Assembly: GCF_021602585.1 (NCBI RefSeq)
Contig: NZ_BQIP01000001.1
Location: forward strand, 1-64,000
Direction of reading: 5' to 3'
DNA: 64,000 nucleotides
Source: Pseudomonas faucium
Lineage (GTDB): Bacteria > Pseudomonadota > Gammaproteobacteria > Pseudomonadales > Pseudomonadaceae
How positions within the stretch are numbered: the first letter of the stretch is position 1; each line of letters starts with the position of its first letter. This document shows positions 10,461 to 21,417 of the stretch, one piece after another. The translations under genes were made by a program, and so were the position numbers. Below the pieces are notes generated by a model. That model saw only the letters and a list, made by a program, of their open reading frames with translations, did no database searches and was not told where the DNA came from.

Positions 10461-11852
10461 TTACTTGGCCAACGCAGCCAACGGGCAATGCAACACCAGC
10501 TTGGCCCCACCCATTTCGCTTTCCCCCACCTCCAGCCCGAACCCGTGCAGGTCGACGATCGCCGCAACGATCGACAACCCCAGCCCGAAACCCGGGTGCC
10601 GATGGCCTTCATCGCTGCGGTAGAAGCGCTTTAACACCGCCGTGCGCTCTTCCTCGGGAATCCCCGGCCCACTGTCCTCGATGGCAATGTGCACCCCTCG
10701 TTCGTCCTGTGAGGCACGAATGGCCACCTGGCCGCCTTCAGGGGTGAACTTGATGCCATTGCCAACCAGATTGGCCAGTGCCTCGAACAGCAGTTCGCGA
10801 TCACCGTGCAGGGCAGGCAACTGCTCAGGCTGCTGCAGTTGCAGGCGAATGCCGCCGTCCTCGGCCAGCGGCAGGTAGAAGTCATGCAGCTCTACCAGCA
10901 GGTCATGGGGGTCGAGCTCGACGAAGCCGGCGCGGCGCTGGCGGTCTTCCAGTTCGCTGATGCGCAGCAGGCCGCGAAAGCGCGCCATCAAGGTGTCGGT
11001 CTCGCCGATGGCCTGGTCCAGCGCCTCGGCTTGCGGCGAATCCGCAGCGCTCTGCTGGCGGATGCGATAGAGCTGGGCGCGCAGGCGGGTGAGGGGGGTG
11101 CGCAGGTCATGGGCAATGTTGTCGCAGACCCCTTTGACCTCATGCATCAGCCGCTCGATGCGGTCGAGCATGGCGTTGACGATGGCGGCCAGCATGTCCA
11201 GCTCGTCCCGCCGTGCCGACAGCGGCAAGCGATGGGTCAGGTCGCCGGCAACGATCAGCTCGGCCTGGGCCTGGATCGCACGGATGCGCTTGAGCGGCCG
11301 GCGGCGCAGCAGGTACCAGCCGGCAAAGCCTGGAATCAGGGTCAGGGAAATGCCCCACAGCAGCGCATCGAGGATGATGCGGGTGACCACGAACAGCGAG
11401 CCGTTGTCGCGGAACAGCACGAGCCAGCGGCCGTCCTGCACCTTGATCGCCACGGCATCGCAGCTGTCGCGTGGCATGTGCGGGTCGTCGGCGTCCAGGC
11501 AGCGCTGCAGCTCGTGCACCTTGCCATCCAGGCCAAGGCCGGGCGGGATGGCGCGGATGCGCCCACCTACCGGGTTGAGCTGGGCATCGAACAGGCCATA
11601 GGCATCGAACGCGCGCTCCTCGAACGCCTGGCTGGCGATCAGTGCGTCGTCGAGCTGTTTGCCGCTCATGTGGGCGAACAGGTGCTGGCGCTGCAGCAGG
11701 GAGTGGCGGGTGAGCTTGTTCAGGTAGCTGGACACCTCGAAGTACAGCACCCCCATGAGGATGCTGCTCCAGGCCACGAAGAGGAAGCTGTACAGGGCCA
11801 GCAGGCGGCTGGTCGAAGAGCTCCAGCCCTTAGACGGGTTCAGCAATGGCAT
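10461..11852 (-). CDS. two-component sensor histidine kinase
   Basis: A 463-residue membrane kinase. Transmembrane helix 1 covers about residues 17-38 (LLALYSFLFVAWSSILMGVL). A periplasmic sensor segment of about 120 residues contains two cysteines, in QRCLDADDPHMPRDSCDAV. TM2 is near VVTRIILDALLWGISLTLIPG. HAMP, HisKA (CDNIAHDLRTPLTRLRAQLY, with the phospho-accepting His) and HATPase_c (NLVGNGIKFTPEGG; DSGPGIPEEER; GFGLGLSIV) follow. Its ATG lies inside the 3' end of the upstream response-regulator gene (23-base overlap). The signal is unknown; the two periplasmic cysteines could matter for sensing. Confidence 0.92.
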   Translation of the reverse strand: MPLLNPSKGWSSSTSRLLALYSFLFVAWSSILMGVLYFEVSSYLNKLTRHSLLQRQHLFAHMSGKQLDDALIASQAFEERAFDAYGLFDAQLNPVGGRIRAIPPGLGLDGKVHELQRCLDADDPHMPRDSCDAVAIKVQDGRWLVLFRDNGSLFVVTRIILDALLWGISLTLIPGFAGWYLLRRRPLKRIRAIQAQAELIVAGDLTHRLPLSARRDELDMLAAIVNAMLDRIERLMHEVKGVCDNIAHDLRTPLTRLRAQLYRIRQQSAADSPQAEALDQAIGETDTLMARFRGLLRISELEDRQRRAGFVELDPHDLLVELHDFYLPLAEDGGIRLQLQQPEQLPALHGDRELLFEALANLVGNGIKFTPEGGQVAIRASQDERGVHIAIEDSGPGIPEEERTAVLKRFYRSDEGHRHPGFGLGLSIVAAIVDLHGFGLEVGESEMGGAKLVLHCPLAALAK

Positions 11853-12510
11853 AGCCCGAGCCCCGTACCGTACGGATCAGCGGCGACTGCCCGGGAGAGT
11901 CGATCTTCTTGCGCAAGCGGCCGATGTGCACGTCGATCAGGTTGGTGCCGGGGTCGAAGTGGTAGCCCCAGACTTCCTCGAAAATCATCATCCGGGTGAT
12001 CACCTGGCCGCTGTGGCGCATCAGGTATTCCAGCAGCTTGTATTCGGTCGGCAGCAGGTTGAGGGTCTGCTCGCCGCGGCGGGCCTCATGGCTGATCAGG
12101 TCCAGTTGCAGGTCGGCGACCTGCAGGCGGGTCTGGGTCATGGGCACGCTGTTGCGGCGCAGCAGCACCTCCACCCGGGCGGCCATCTCGTCGGAGGCGA
12201 ACGGCTTGGTCAGGTAGTCGTCACCGCCGGCCCGCAGGCCGCGCACACGTTCGTCGACATCGGAGAGGGCGCTGATCATCAAGATCGGCGTGGCGATCTT
12301 GAGGTTGCGCAGGGTAGTGACGATCGTCAGGCCATCGACCTCGGGCAGCATGCGGTCCAGGGTGATCAGGTCGTAACCGCCGGCGATGGCCTTGGCCAGG
12401 CCCTCGCGGCCGTTGTCGGCCCACTCCACATCCAGACCGTGGCTGGAGAGTTCGGCGACGATTTCCTGGCCGGTGACGGCGTCGTCTTCGATGGTCAGTA
12501 CGCGTGGCAT
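11830..12510 (-). CDS. OmpR-family response regulator
   Basis: A 226-residue regulator starting at ATG 12510 (MPRVLTIEDDAVTGQEI). The receiver domain has the acidic pair EDD, the phosphorylation site in DLITLDRMLPEVDG, the conserved Ser in LMISALSD and KPF. The C-terminal winged helix of the OmpR type (LNLLPTEYKLLEYLMRHSGQ, VIDVHIGRLRKKID-like segment, RTVRGSGYAIAEP) binds DNA. It overlaps the kinase gene by 23 bases, which strongly indicates a cognate pair. A longer in-frame start at 12612 is unlikely because it adds residues outside the receiver fold. Confidence 0.93.
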   Translation of the reverse strand: MPRVLTIEDDAVTGQEIVAELSSHGLDVEWADNGREGLAKAIAGGYDLITLDRMLPEVDGLTIVTTLRNLKIATPILMISALSDVDERVRGLRAGGDDYLTKPFASDEMAARVEVLLRRNSVPMTQTRLQVADLQLDLISHEARRGEQTLNLLPTEYKLLEYLMRHSGQVITRMMIFEEVWGYHFDPGTNLIDVHIGRLRKKIDSPGQSPLIRTVRGSGYAIAEPV

Positions 12511-12610
12511 GCTCGTTCCTGGGCGTCTAAAAGAGACTTGATTGTGCCAAAGAATAGCCAAACGGCGATTTAAGAAAAATTCATCTGGCGGCTGTTGCCT
12601 GCAACGGCGC

Positions 12611-12648
12611 AAAAAAAACGGGGCATGCCAGCGACTGGCATGCCCCGT
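12611..12648 (-). terminator. Rho-independent terminator of ilvE
   Basis: A perfect 14-base inverted repeat (arms 12618-12631 and 12635-12648, core GGGGCATGCCAG) has a 3-base loop. On the minus strand it is followed by eight T residues (12618-12611). It lies just beyond the ilvE stop codon and separates it from the response regulator gene. Confidence 0.95.
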
Positions 12649-12668
12649 GTTCAGCGTGACGCGACGGC

Positions 12669-13688
12669 TCAGGCGACCTTGACGATCCAGCCTGCTGGCG
12701 CTTCGACGTCACCGCTCTGGATGCCGGTCAGCTCGTTGTAGAGCTTCTGGGTAACCGGGCCGACCTTTTCCAGGTCGTGGAACACGTGCAGCTTGCCGTT
12801 GTACTCGATGCCACCGATCGGGGTGATCACGGCAGCGGTGCCGCACGCACCCGCTTCGATGAAGCGGTCGAGCTTGCTGATCTCGACATCGCCTTCGATC
12901 ACGGTCAGGCCCAGGCGCGATTGCGCCAGTTCCATCAGCGACAGGCGGGTGATGCCTGGCAGTACCGAGGCCGATTTCGGGGTGACGAACTCGTTGTTGG
13001 CGGTAATGCCGAAGAAGTTGGCCGAGCCGACTTCCTCGATCTTGGTGTGGGTCAGCGGGTCGAGGTAGATGGCGTCGGCGAAGTTGGCCTTCTTGGCTTC
13101 GGCGCCCGGTTGCAGGCTGGCCGCGTAGTTACCGCCAACCTTGGCTGCACCGGTGCCCTGCGGGGCCGCGCGGTCGAAGCTGGAAATCTGGAAATTGTGC
13201 GGCTTCATGCCGCCCTTGAAGTACGAGCCAACCGGGATGGCGAAGACCGAGAAGATGAACTCGGGGGCGGTGCGCACGCCGATGTTGTCGCCGGTACCGA
13301 TCACGAACGGGCGCAGGTACAGGGCACCTTTGCCATGTGGCGGCACGAACTTCTCGTTGGCCTTGACCACTTGCTTGCAGGCTTCGATGAACACATCGGT
13401 CGGCACCTGCGGCATCAACAGGCGCGCGCAGCTGCGCTGCATGCGGGCAGCGTTCTGGTCCGGGCGGAACAGGTTGATCGAGCCGTCCTTGCAACGGTAG
13501 GCCTTCAGGCCTTCGAAGCACTGCTGGCCATAGTGCAGGGCGGTGGAGCCTTCACTGATGTGCAGCACGTTGTCTTCGGTCAGGGTGCCTTTGTCCCACT
13601 CGCCATTGCGCCAGACGGACAGGTAGCGCTTGTCGGTCTTGATGTAGTCGAAACCCAGCTTGTCCCAGTTAATGCTCTCGTTACTCAT
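12669..13688 (-). CDS. ilvE: branched-chain amino acid aminotransferase
   Basis: A 339-residue fold-type IV PLP aminotransferase that interconverts leucine, isoleucine and valine with their 2-oxo acids. The catalytic lysine is Lys183 in GTGAAKVGGNYAAS. YGQQCFEGLKAYR, RPFVIGTGDNIGV, EEVGSANFFGI and the phosphate-binding PGITRLSLMELA region match the longer (type II, BCAT1-like) group, which fits the 339-residue length better than the E. coli-type enzyme of about 309. It is a single-gene unit with its own strong terminator. Confidence 0.93.
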   Translation of the reverse strand: MSNESINWDKLGFDYIKTDKRYLSVWRNGEWDKGTLTEDNVLHISEGSTALHYGQQCFEGLKAYRCKDGSINLFRPDQNAARMQRSCARLLMPQVPTDVFIEACKQVVKANEKFVPPHGKGALYLRPFVIGTGDNIGVRTAPEFIFSVFAIPVGSYFKGGMKPHNFQISSFDRAAPQGTGAAKVGGNYAASLQPGAEAKKANFADAIYLDPLTHTKIEEVGSANFFGITANNEFVTPKSASVLPGITRLSLMELAQSRLGLTVIEGDVEISKLDRFIEAGACGTAAVITPIGGIEYNGKLHVFHDLEKVGPVTQKLYNELTGIQSGDVEAPAGWIVKVA

Positions 13689-13846
13689 GACACCCTCGAT
13701 TGTCTTGCAGATGCCCGATCGCTCGGGCTGCTGTTATATGCGCACCACGCCACGATAATACATCCGCCGCGGATCGGGAACGGCCAGTCACGAATTGGCG
13801 AGGCGCAGGGTGCATATCGGCGATAGACGCCCCGGGCACGGCCATG

Positions 13847-14209
13847 CTATCGGCTGGCATCCAGCCGGCTGCTCCAGTCACCGCCGTGGCTGCGCGCGCA
13901 GGCCTCTTCGCTGTCGAAGCGCACGTGCCAGGCGGGGTGGTCGAGCTGCACGCCGGCCTCGTCGAGCGCCTGGGCGGTGAGCTTGAGCATGCACGCCTTG
14001 GCATCGCCCGCCAGGGCAGCCGCCTTGTCGGCCTCGCGTTCGAACACCCAGGTGATGCGCAGGCTGGCCGGGAACTGGTCAGGGTCCAGGCGGTGGGTGA
14101 GCCAGGTGAAGCCGACGATCTGCGCCTTGGCCGTTTCGCAGGCGTCGGTCAGGCAGGCCACCAGCTCACGCTCCAGGCGCGCCAGTTCGCGTTTGCCCAG
14201 GGCTTTCAT
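13847..14209 (-). CDS. conserved hypothetical protein
   Basis: A 120-residue soluble protein. The predicted fold alternates helices and strands (ELARLERELVACLTDACETA, then QIVGFTWLTHRLD and SLRITWVFE). I recognise no catalytic motif. Its start overlaps the stop of the glyoxalase-fold gene upstream by 4 bases (ATGA), so the two are translated together. No helix-turn-helix is evident. Confidence 0.6.
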   Translation of the reverse strand: MKALGKRELARLERELVACLTDACETAKAQIVGFTWLTHRLDPDQFPASLRITWVFEREADKAAALAGDAKACMLKLTAQALDEAGVQLDHPAWHVRFDSEEACARSHGGDWSSRLDASR

Positions 14210-14583
14210 GGCGCGGCCTCATCGCCAATCTGCTGGCAGAAGCGCAGCAGGTTGCCAAAAGGATCGCGGACCTGCATCTGCAAGCCCCAATCCACCCGTT
14301 CGGCCTCAGGGCGGGCGTAGCCGTACTGTTTGGCCAGCAGCTCGCGCTCAAGGGCAAGAAGATCGTCGGTGCGGGCGAACACGGTCGAGCCCGGGCAGGC
14401 GTCGCCATGGTGCTCGCTCAGGTGCAGGATCAAACCCTCACGGTGAATCTGCGCATACAACGGCAGGTCCGGGCTGAAGCGGTGCTCCCAATCCAGGCTG
14501 AAGCCGAGGAAGTCGAGGTAGAACTCCTTGGCCTTGTCGACCGAGAAGATGCGCAGCACGGGGATGGCGGGGGCGAGGGGCAT
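14206..14583 (-). CDS. glyoxalase/bleomycin-resistance fold protein
   Basis: A 125-residue vicinal-oxygen-chelate protein starting at ATG 14583 (MPLAPAIPVLRIFSVDKAKE). The beta-alpha-beta-beta-beta pattern is clear: AKEFYLDFLGFSLDWEHRF, LILHLSEHHGDACPG and WGLQMQVRDPFGNLLRFCQ. Candidate metal or substrate ligands are the His residues in LSEHHGD and the terminal acid region. Members of the family include bleomycin-binding proteins, glyoxalases and dioxygenases, and sequence alone does not choose among them. A longer in-frame start at 14721 was not chosen because it adds residues outside the fold. Confidence 0.8.
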   Translation of the reverse strand: MPLAPAIPVLRIFSVDKAKEFYLDFLGFSLDWEHRFSPDLPLYAQIHREGLILHLSEHHGDACPGSTVFARTDDLLALERELLAKQYGYARPEAERVDWGLQMQVRDPFGNLLRFCQQIGDEAAP

Positions 14584-14854
14584 GGCGGTTCCTTGGCCGT
14601 AGGCGATCGCTGACTGTAGCGCAGCACCGAAACGGGGCCAAGCGGCGCGTTCGCAGCGTGCACGGGCGGCGTGCATGCCCCACGCCAGAGCCATCGCCGC
14701 GAAGATTTCATCTGCCTTCACCTGCGTAGTTGGCCCGCTACCTGCTATATCCCAGCCATCGAAATTGATCGAGTGGTCAGGCCCGGTGCGTTTTTAGCGC
14801 AGGGGCCTGATCCTTCCAAAGCGCCGAAAGGCCAAGAAATTCGGGGGCTGTAGG
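14584..14854. other. intergenic region before the urease operon
   Basis: About 270 bases divide the minus-strand glyoxalase-fold gene from ureD, which reads the other way, so promoters for both should be here. A sigma-54-type promoter would fit nitrogen-controlled urease, but I could not identify a convincing one by eye. Confidence 0.4.
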
Positions 14855-15688
14855 ATGTCGCTCGCCGTACAAGTAGATAAATCTGAAAGGGATGCAGGAT
14901 GGAGCGCTCATTTGCACTTGCGCTTCATTGAACGCGACGGCGTGACCCGCCTTGGTGCGCGCCGTCATTTCGGACCCCTTTTGGTGCAGCGCCCGTTCTA
15001 TCCGGAGGGCGCGCCTTGCCACGTCTATGTGCTGCACCCACCCGGCGGCATCGTCGCCGGTGACCGGCTGGAGCTGGACATTCACCTGGAGCCCGGTAGC
15101 CACGCGCTGCTGACCATGCCCGGCGCCAGCAAGTTCTACCGCAGCATCGGCCCCACCGCGTACCTGGCTCAGCACTTTCACCTGCAAGCCGGCAGCACGC
15201 TGGAATGGCTGCCCCAGGACAGCATCTTGTTTTCCGGTGCGCGCGCAAGCCTGGACAGCCGCTTCACCCTCCAGCCCGGTGCCCGCCTGCTGGCCTGGGA
15301 AACCCTGTGCCTGGGCCGCCCGGTGATGAACGAGCGCTTCGACCAGGGCGCGCTGGACAGCCGCCTGCGCATCGAACTGCCAGGCGAACCCGGCTTGCAC
15401 GAGCGCCTGCGCATCAGCGGCGGGCAACTGGCCAAGCTCGGCGGCCATCCGATGACGGCCACCTTCTGCGCAGCCCCGGCAACCCCGGCGGTGCTGGAGC
15501 AGGCCCGAGCCTTGCTCGACCAACTGGGCACCCCGGCGGGCGCGACCTTGCTCGGCTCGCTGCTGGTGATCCGCCTGCTCGACCACGACAACCAACACCT
15601 GCAACGCACCCTGCAACGCTTATGGCACGTCTTGCGCCCGGCCGTTCTCGGCCTGCCCGCGTGCCCGCCGCGCATCTGGGCCACTTGA
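14855..15688 (+). CDS. ureD: urease accessory protein UreD
   Basis: A 277-residue urease chaperone that binds the apoenzyme and with UreF and UreG recruits nickel and CO2 to the active site. Recognisable stretches include TRLGARRHFGPLLVQRPFYP, HPPGGIVAGDRLELDIHLE, LLTMPGASKFYRS and WLPQDSILFSGARA. Length is typical. It is the first gene of the operon and lies 9 bases before ureA. Confidence 0.95.
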   Translation: MSLAVQVDKSERDAGWSAHLHLRFIERDGVTRLGARRHFGPLLVQRPFYPEGAPCHVYVLHPPGGIVAGDRLELDIHLEPGSHALLTMPGASKFYRSIGPTAYLAQHFHLQAGSTLEWLPQDSILFSGARASLDSRFTLQPGARLLAWETLCLGRPVMNERFDQGALDSRLRIELPGEPGLHERLRISGGQLAKLGGHPMTATFCAAPATPAVLEQARALLDQLGTPAGATLLGSLLVIRLLDHDNQHLQRTLQRLWHVLRPAVLGLPACPPRIWAT

Positions 15689-15697
15689 GAGAGCGCC

Positions 15698-16000
15698 ATG
15701 GAGCTGACCCCAAGAGAGAAAGACAAACTGCTGCTGTTCACCGCCGCGCTGCTGGCAGAGCGGCGCCTGGCCCGTGGCCTGAAGCTCAACTACCCCGAAG
15801 CGGTGGCGCTGATCAGCGCCGCGGTGCTCGAGGGCGCCCGCGATGGCCGCACGGTGGCCGAGCTGATGAGCCTGGGCCGCGAGGTGATCGGCCGTGAGCA
15901 GGTCATGGACGGCGTTGCCCAGATGCTCCATGACGTGCAGGTCGAGGCCACCTTTCCCGACGGCACCAAGCTGGTGACCGTGCATGACCCCATCGTCTGA
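15698..16000 (+). CDS. ureA: urease gamma subunit
   Basis: A 100-residue structural subunit of urease ([54 protein letters not shown]). Length matches the 100-residue gamma subunit of Klebsiella-type ureases. It assembles with UreB and UreC into the (alpha-beta-gamma)3 enzyme. Confidence 0.97.
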   Translation: MELTPREKDKLLLFTAALLAERRLARGLKLNYPEAVALISAAVLEGARDGRTVAELMSLGREVIGREQVMDGVAQMLHDVQVEATFPDGTKLVTVHDPIV

Positions 16001-16019
16001 CCTGGCGCAGGAGCCCCGC

Positions 16020-16333
16020 ATGACCCCAGGTGAAATTCAGGTCGCCCCCGGCGACATCGAGCTCAACGTCGGCCGTGCCACGGTCAGTGTCAGCGTGGCC
16101 AATCACGGTGACCGGCCGGTGCAGGTCGGCTCGCATTACCACTTCTACGAGGTCAATGACGCACTGGTGTTCGAGCGCGAAGCGACCCGCGGCTTTCGTC
16201 TCGACATCCCGGCCGGCACCGCCGTGCGCTTCGAGCCGGGGCAGTCGCGTACCGTGCAGCTGGTGGCCTATGCCGGCAAGCGCGAGGTCTACGGCTTCCA
16301 GGGCAAGGTGATGGGCGCGCTGGAGGGCAGGGC

Positions 16334-16337
<4 letters not shown>
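16020..16337 (+). CDS. ureB: urease beta subunit
   Basis: A 105-residue subunit starting at ATG 16020 ([16 protein letters not shown]). A longer frame begins at 15984 inside ureA, but AGGAG at 16009-16013 is correctly spaced for 16020 and the shorter product has the family length. Hallmarks are ADH-like [20 protein letters not shown] and [19 protein letters not shown]. Its stop overlaps the ureC start (ATGA), which couples their translation. Confidence 0.96.
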
Positions 16338-18037
<1,700 letters not shown>

Positions 18038-18047
18038 AGGAGCGAAG

Positions 18048-18545
18048 ATGATTGTCCTGACCCACCGCATCGCGGCCGCCGGCACTGTCACCGGCACCTT
18101 GACCCTGGACGTCGACAGCCGCATCAAGAGCCGGCTGCGCGTGACCCTCGACGACGGCCGCGAAGCGGGCCTGATGCTCGAACGCGGCCACCTGCTGCGC
18201 GGTGGCGAGCTGCTCGCCGATGCCGAGGGCAAGCAGGTGGTGCGCGTGCTAGCCGCAGCCGAACGGGTGTCGACGGTGCGTTGCCAAGACCCGCACCTGC
18301 TGGCCCGCGCGGCTTATCACCTGGGCAACCGCCACGTGCCGCTGCAGATCGAGCCCGGCCTGCTGCGCTACCAGCACGACCATGTGCTCGACGACATGCT
18401 GCGCGGCCTGGGCCTGACGGTGCACACCGAGCAGGCGCCGTTCGAGCCGGAAGCCGGTGCCTACCAGAGCGCGGCACACAGCCACAGCCACAGCCATAGC
18501 CACGGTAACGATCACCCGTTCGTGCGCCTGCCCGCCCATTCCTGA
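18048..18545 (+). CDS. ureE: urease accessory nickel chaperone UreE
   Basis: A 165-residue nickel-binding metallochaperone starting at ATG 18048, with AAGGAG at 18038-18043. The N-terminal domain (MIVLTHRIAAAGTVTGTLTL) and the metal-binding domain (HLGNRHVPLQIEPGLLRYQ; DHVLDDMLRGLGL) are standard. The C-terminus has an alternating His/Ser tail (HSHSHSHSHGNDH). Such tails bind extra nickel in other UreE proteins. Confidence 0.95.
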   Translation: MIVLTHRIAAAGTVTGTLTLDVDSRIKSRLRVTLDDGREAGLMLERGHLLRGGELLADAEGKQVVRVLAAAERVSTVRCQDPHLLARAAYHLGNRHVPLQIEPGLLRYQHDHVLDDMLRGLGLTVHTEQAPFEPEAGAYQSAAHSHSHSHSHGNDHPFVRLPAHS

Positions 18546-18565
18546 CCTCGCCAATGGAGTAACCC

Positions 18566-19111
18566 ATGAAAAAGACTTTCGCCCTTGTTCTGCTGCTGGT
18601 CGCGCTGCCGGCCTTCGCCCACCCCGGCCACGACAGCAACCCGCTGCACGATGGCCTGCTGCACCCGCTCACCGGGCTGGACCACCTGCTGATGCTGCTG
18701 GGGACCGGCGTGCTGGCCGCGCTGACCCGGCGCAACCTGAGCCTGCCGCTGGCGACCCTGGCGGCGATGTTCGCGGGCGCGGTGTGCGGCCACCTGTTCG
18801 GCGATGTGCTCGGCATGGAAACCTTGATCGCGGTGTCGGTGCTGGTCGCCGCTGCCGCCGTGCTGTTGCCCAGCCGCCAGTTGCTGCTGGCGCTGGCGAT
18901 GCCGGTGTTCGCCCTGTTCCATGGCTGGGCGCACGGCGTCGAGGCCACGCCCAGCGCGTTCTGGCTGTTCAGCGCAGGCTTTGTGACCGTCAGCGGCCTG
19001 TTGCTGCTGGCGGGCTTTGCGCTCGGTTGCCTGCTGCGCCGCCATAGCGGCCTGCAGAAAGCCTTCGGCGGCGGCATGCTGGCCGGTGCAGCCCTGGTGC
19101 TGGCCGGTTGA
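18566..19111 (+). CDS. ureJ: HupE/UreJ-family nickel permease
   Basis: A 181-residue membrane protein with an N-terminal signal-like helix, HPGHDSNPLHDGLLHPLTGLDHLLMLLGTG and then about five more helices. The motif HPxxGxDHxL is diagnostic for HupE/UreJ, nickel or cobalt permeases of the inner membrane. Placement between ureE and ureF implies a dedicated nickel supply for urease. The stop codon overlaps the ureF start by one base. Confidence 0.92.
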   Translation: MKKTFALVLLLVALPAFAHPGHDSNPLHDGLLHPLTGLDHLLMLLGTGVLAALTRRNLSLPLATLAAMFAGAVCGHLFGDVLGMETLIAVSVLVAAAAVLLPSRQLLLALAMPVFALFHGWAHGVEATPSAFWLFSAGFVTVSGLLLLAGFALGCLLRRHSGLQKAFGGGMLAGAALVLAG

Positions 19112-19785
19112 TGGACAGCGACCTGGCATTGCTGCGCCTGCTGCAGCTGGCCAGCCCCGGCCTGCCGGTCGGTGGCTTCACCTACTCGCAGGGCCTGGAG
19201 TGGGCCGTGGAAGCGGGCTGGGTGGCAGATGCTGCCGGCTTCAGCGCCTGGCAGCACGAACAGCTGCACGACACCCTGGCCTGCCTGGACTGGCCGGTGC
19301 TGGCGCGCCTGTACCGCGCCTGCCAGGCCGATGATGCCGAGGCGTTCGCCCACTGGAGCCGTTTTCTGCTGGCCAACCGCGAAACCGCCGAGCTGCGCCT
19401 TGAAGAGCAGCAACGCGGCTCGGCCTTCGCCCGGTTGCTCGATGGCTGGCAACTGGGCCAGGCCCCGGCCTGGCGCCCCAGCCTGGAACTCAGCCAGCTG
19501 GGCGGCATGGCCTGGCTGGCCGTGCACTGGTCGATCCCGCTGCGCCAGCTTGCCCTGGGGCAGGCCTTCGCCTGGCTGGAAGGCGCGGTGATGGCCGGCG
19601 TCAAGCTGGTGCCGTTCGGCCAGCAGGCGGCGCAGACGCTGCTGCGAGAGTTGAGCGGCGCCTTGCCCGCGCTGCTCGACCAGGCCCTGGCCCTGGAAGA
19701 TGACCAGCTCGGCGGCGGCCTGCCGCTGCTGGCGATTGCCTCATCGCGTCACGAAACCCAATACACCCGTTTGTTCCGTTCCTGA
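19111..19785 (+). CDS. ureF: urease accessory protein UreF
   Basis: A 224-residue helical chaperone that gates the UreG GTPase in the UreDFG complex. ATG 19111 is chosen over an in-frame TTG at 19108. Signature regions are [41 protein letters not shown] and a C-terminal [17 protein letters not shown]. Length is normal for the family. Confidence 0.95.
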   Translation: MDSDLALLRLLQLASPGLPVGGFTYSQGLEWAVEAGWVADAAGFSAWQHEQLHDTLACLDWPVLARLYRACQADDAEAFAHWSRFLLANRETAELRLEEQQRGSAFARLLDGWQLGQAPAWRPSLELSQLGGMAWLAVHWSIPLRQLALGQAFAWLEGAVMAGVKLVPFGQQAAQTLLRELSGALPALLDQALALEDDQLGGGLPLLAIASSRHETQYTRLFRS

Positions 19786-19796
19786 GGACTGCCTAC

Positions 19797-20420
19797 ATGC
19801 AAAGCTATCAGCAACCCCTGCGCGTCGGTGTCGGCGGCCCCGTCGGCTCTGGCAAGACCGCGCTGCTCGAATGCCTGTGCAAGGCCATGCGCGAGCATTA
19901 CCAGATCGCCGTGGTCACCAACGACATCTACACCAAGGAAGACCAGCGCATCCTCACCGAGGCCGGCGCGCTGGAGCCCGAGCGTATCGTTGGCGTGGAA
20001 ACCGGTGGCTGCCCGCACACGGCGATCCGCGAGGATGCCTCGATGAACCTGGCGGCCGTCGAGGCGTTGGCGCGCAAGTTCGGCAACCTGGAAGTGATCT
20101 TCGTGGAAAGTGGCGGCGACAACCTCAGCGCCACCTTCAGCCCGGAGCTGGCCGACCTGACCATCTACGTCATCGACGTGGCCGAGGGCGAGAAGATCCC
20201 GCGCAAGGGCGGCCCGGGCATCACCAAGTCGGACTTTCTGGTGATCAACAAGACCGACCTTGCGCCCTACGTGGGCGCCTCGCTGGAGGTGATGGAGCGC
20301 GACACCCGGCGCATGCGCCCAGAGCGCCCGTGGACCTTCAGCAACCTGAAGAAAGGCGACGGCCTGCAGGCGGTGATCGACTTCATCGTCGAGCGCGGCA
20401 TGCTCGGGGTGCGTGGCTGA
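19797..20420 (+). CDS. ureG: urease accessory GTPase UreG
   Basis: A 207-residue SIMIBI-class GTPase that hydrolyses GTP to drive nickel insertion. The P-loop is [15 protein letters not shown]. The metal-binding CPH motif lies in [16 protein letters not shown]. The Walker B region is [17 protein letters not shown] and the guanine-specificity motif is [12 protein letters not shown]. It is the last gene of the operon and converges with the DUF899 gene, leaving only 5 bases between them. Confidence 0.97.
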   Translation: MQSYQQPLRVGVGGPVGSGKTALLECLCKAMREHYQIAVVTNDIYTKEDQRILTEAGALEPERIVGVETGGCPHTAIREDASMNLAAVEALARKFGNLEVIFVESGGDNLSATFSPELADLTIYVIDVAEGEKIPRKGGPGITKSDFLVINKTDLAPYVGASLEVMERDTRRMRPERPWTFSNLKKGDGLQAVIDFIVERGMLGVRG

Positions 20421-20425
20421 GCCCC

Positions 20426-21154
20426 TCACTCATGGCAGCAGTGCGGCTTCGCGGGTTGCCCCTCGTAGCGATCGTGATGCCGCACCCAGTCCATGGTCCC
20501 GGCCTCGTTGCGCCCCAGCGGCGCGATGTCGAGGAAGTTGTAGGTGTTGACCAGGATGTCCAGCCCGCGGGCGTAGGTGGAGTAGGTGTGGTACACCGCG
20601 CCGTCCGGCTCACGGTAGAAGGCGCTCAGGCCCGGTAGTTCGGCCTCGTTGCCGGTATAGGGCTCATAGTTGTACTGGCGCTCGCCCTGGCTGCCTACAC
20701 TGACCCCGAAGTCTTCATTGAAGCCGCTGCCCTGCGAGGAGTACCAGGGGAAGCGCCAGCCCATGCGCTGGCGGAACGCCTGGAACTCGGCGTAAGGCGC
20801 GCGCGACACGGCAACCAGCGACACATCGTGATGCGCCAGGTGCAGGTTGGCGCCGTCGAAGTGGTCGGCGAGGAACGAGCAGCCGGGGCAGCCTTCGCTC
20901 CAGCCTTCGACGAACATGAAGTGGTAGAGCAGCAACTGGCTGCGCCCGGCGAACAGGTCGGCAAGGCTCAGCTCGCCGTCCGGCCCCTGGAAGCGGTAGT
21001 CGTGCTCGACCTTGACCCAGGGCAGGGCGCGGCGGGCGGCGGCCAGTTCGTCGCGCTGGTGGGTGAAGGCTTTTTCGTGCAGCCAGAGTTGCCGGCGCGC
21101 AGCCAGCCATTGGCTGCGTGAGACGACCTCGTGACCGTTTTCTGGATGGCTCAT
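20426..21154 (-). CDS. DUF899 thioredoxin-like protein
   Basis: A 242-residue cytoplasmic protein of the DUF899 family. The thioredoxin-like core has FMFVEGWSEGCPGCSFLADH, which contains a CxxC (Cys-Pro-Gly-Cys). It continues with VSLVAVSRAPYAEFQAFRQR, GWRFPWYSSQGSGFNEDFGV and VYHTYSTYARGLDIL. The family is predicted to be redox active, but the substrate is unknown. The C-terminus ends in CCHE, a possible metal site. It is a single-gene unit convergent with ureG. Confidence 0.85.
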   Translation of the reverse strand: MSHPENGHEVVSRSQWLAARRQLWLHEKAFTHQRDELAAARRALPWVKVEHDYRFQGPDGELSLADLFAGRSQLLLYHFMFVEGWSEGCPGCSFLADHFDGANLHLAHHDVSLVAVSRAPYAEFQAFRQRMGWRFPWYSSQGSGFNEDFGVSVGSQGERQYNYEPYTGNEAELPGLSAFYREPDGAVYHTYSTYARGLDILVNTYNFLDIAPLGRNEAGTMDWVRHHDRYEGQPAKPHCCHE

Positions 21155-21270
21155 GGCGGTGACTCCGCGCGTTGGGATTCACTCATGGTCGTAGGAGCGG
21201 GGCCTGATTCGACAGGCAAGCGAGAAGGGCGACGAACGGGCGCCAATGGCCGGTACGGTGAAAGGCCCTT

Positions 21271-21367
21271 GTGGGAGCCGGCTTGCCGGCGATAGGGCCC
21301 GACAGAGCAATCAAGGCGACAATCTATTTGCCTGCACCGGCCTCATCGCCGGCAAGCCGGCTCCCAC
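21271..21367. repeat. inverted REP pair (class A)
   Basis: Two REP cores in opposite orientation about 50 bases apart. They lie between the HAD phosphatase gene (which ends at 21418 on the minus strand) and the start of the DUF899 gene. This intergenic stretch (21155-21417) holds nothing else I recognise. Confidence 0.9.
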
Positions 21368-21417
21368 AAGGGATCGCATCAACTTTGCAGGCATTCCACA
21401 CAGGGCGATAAAAGGAC

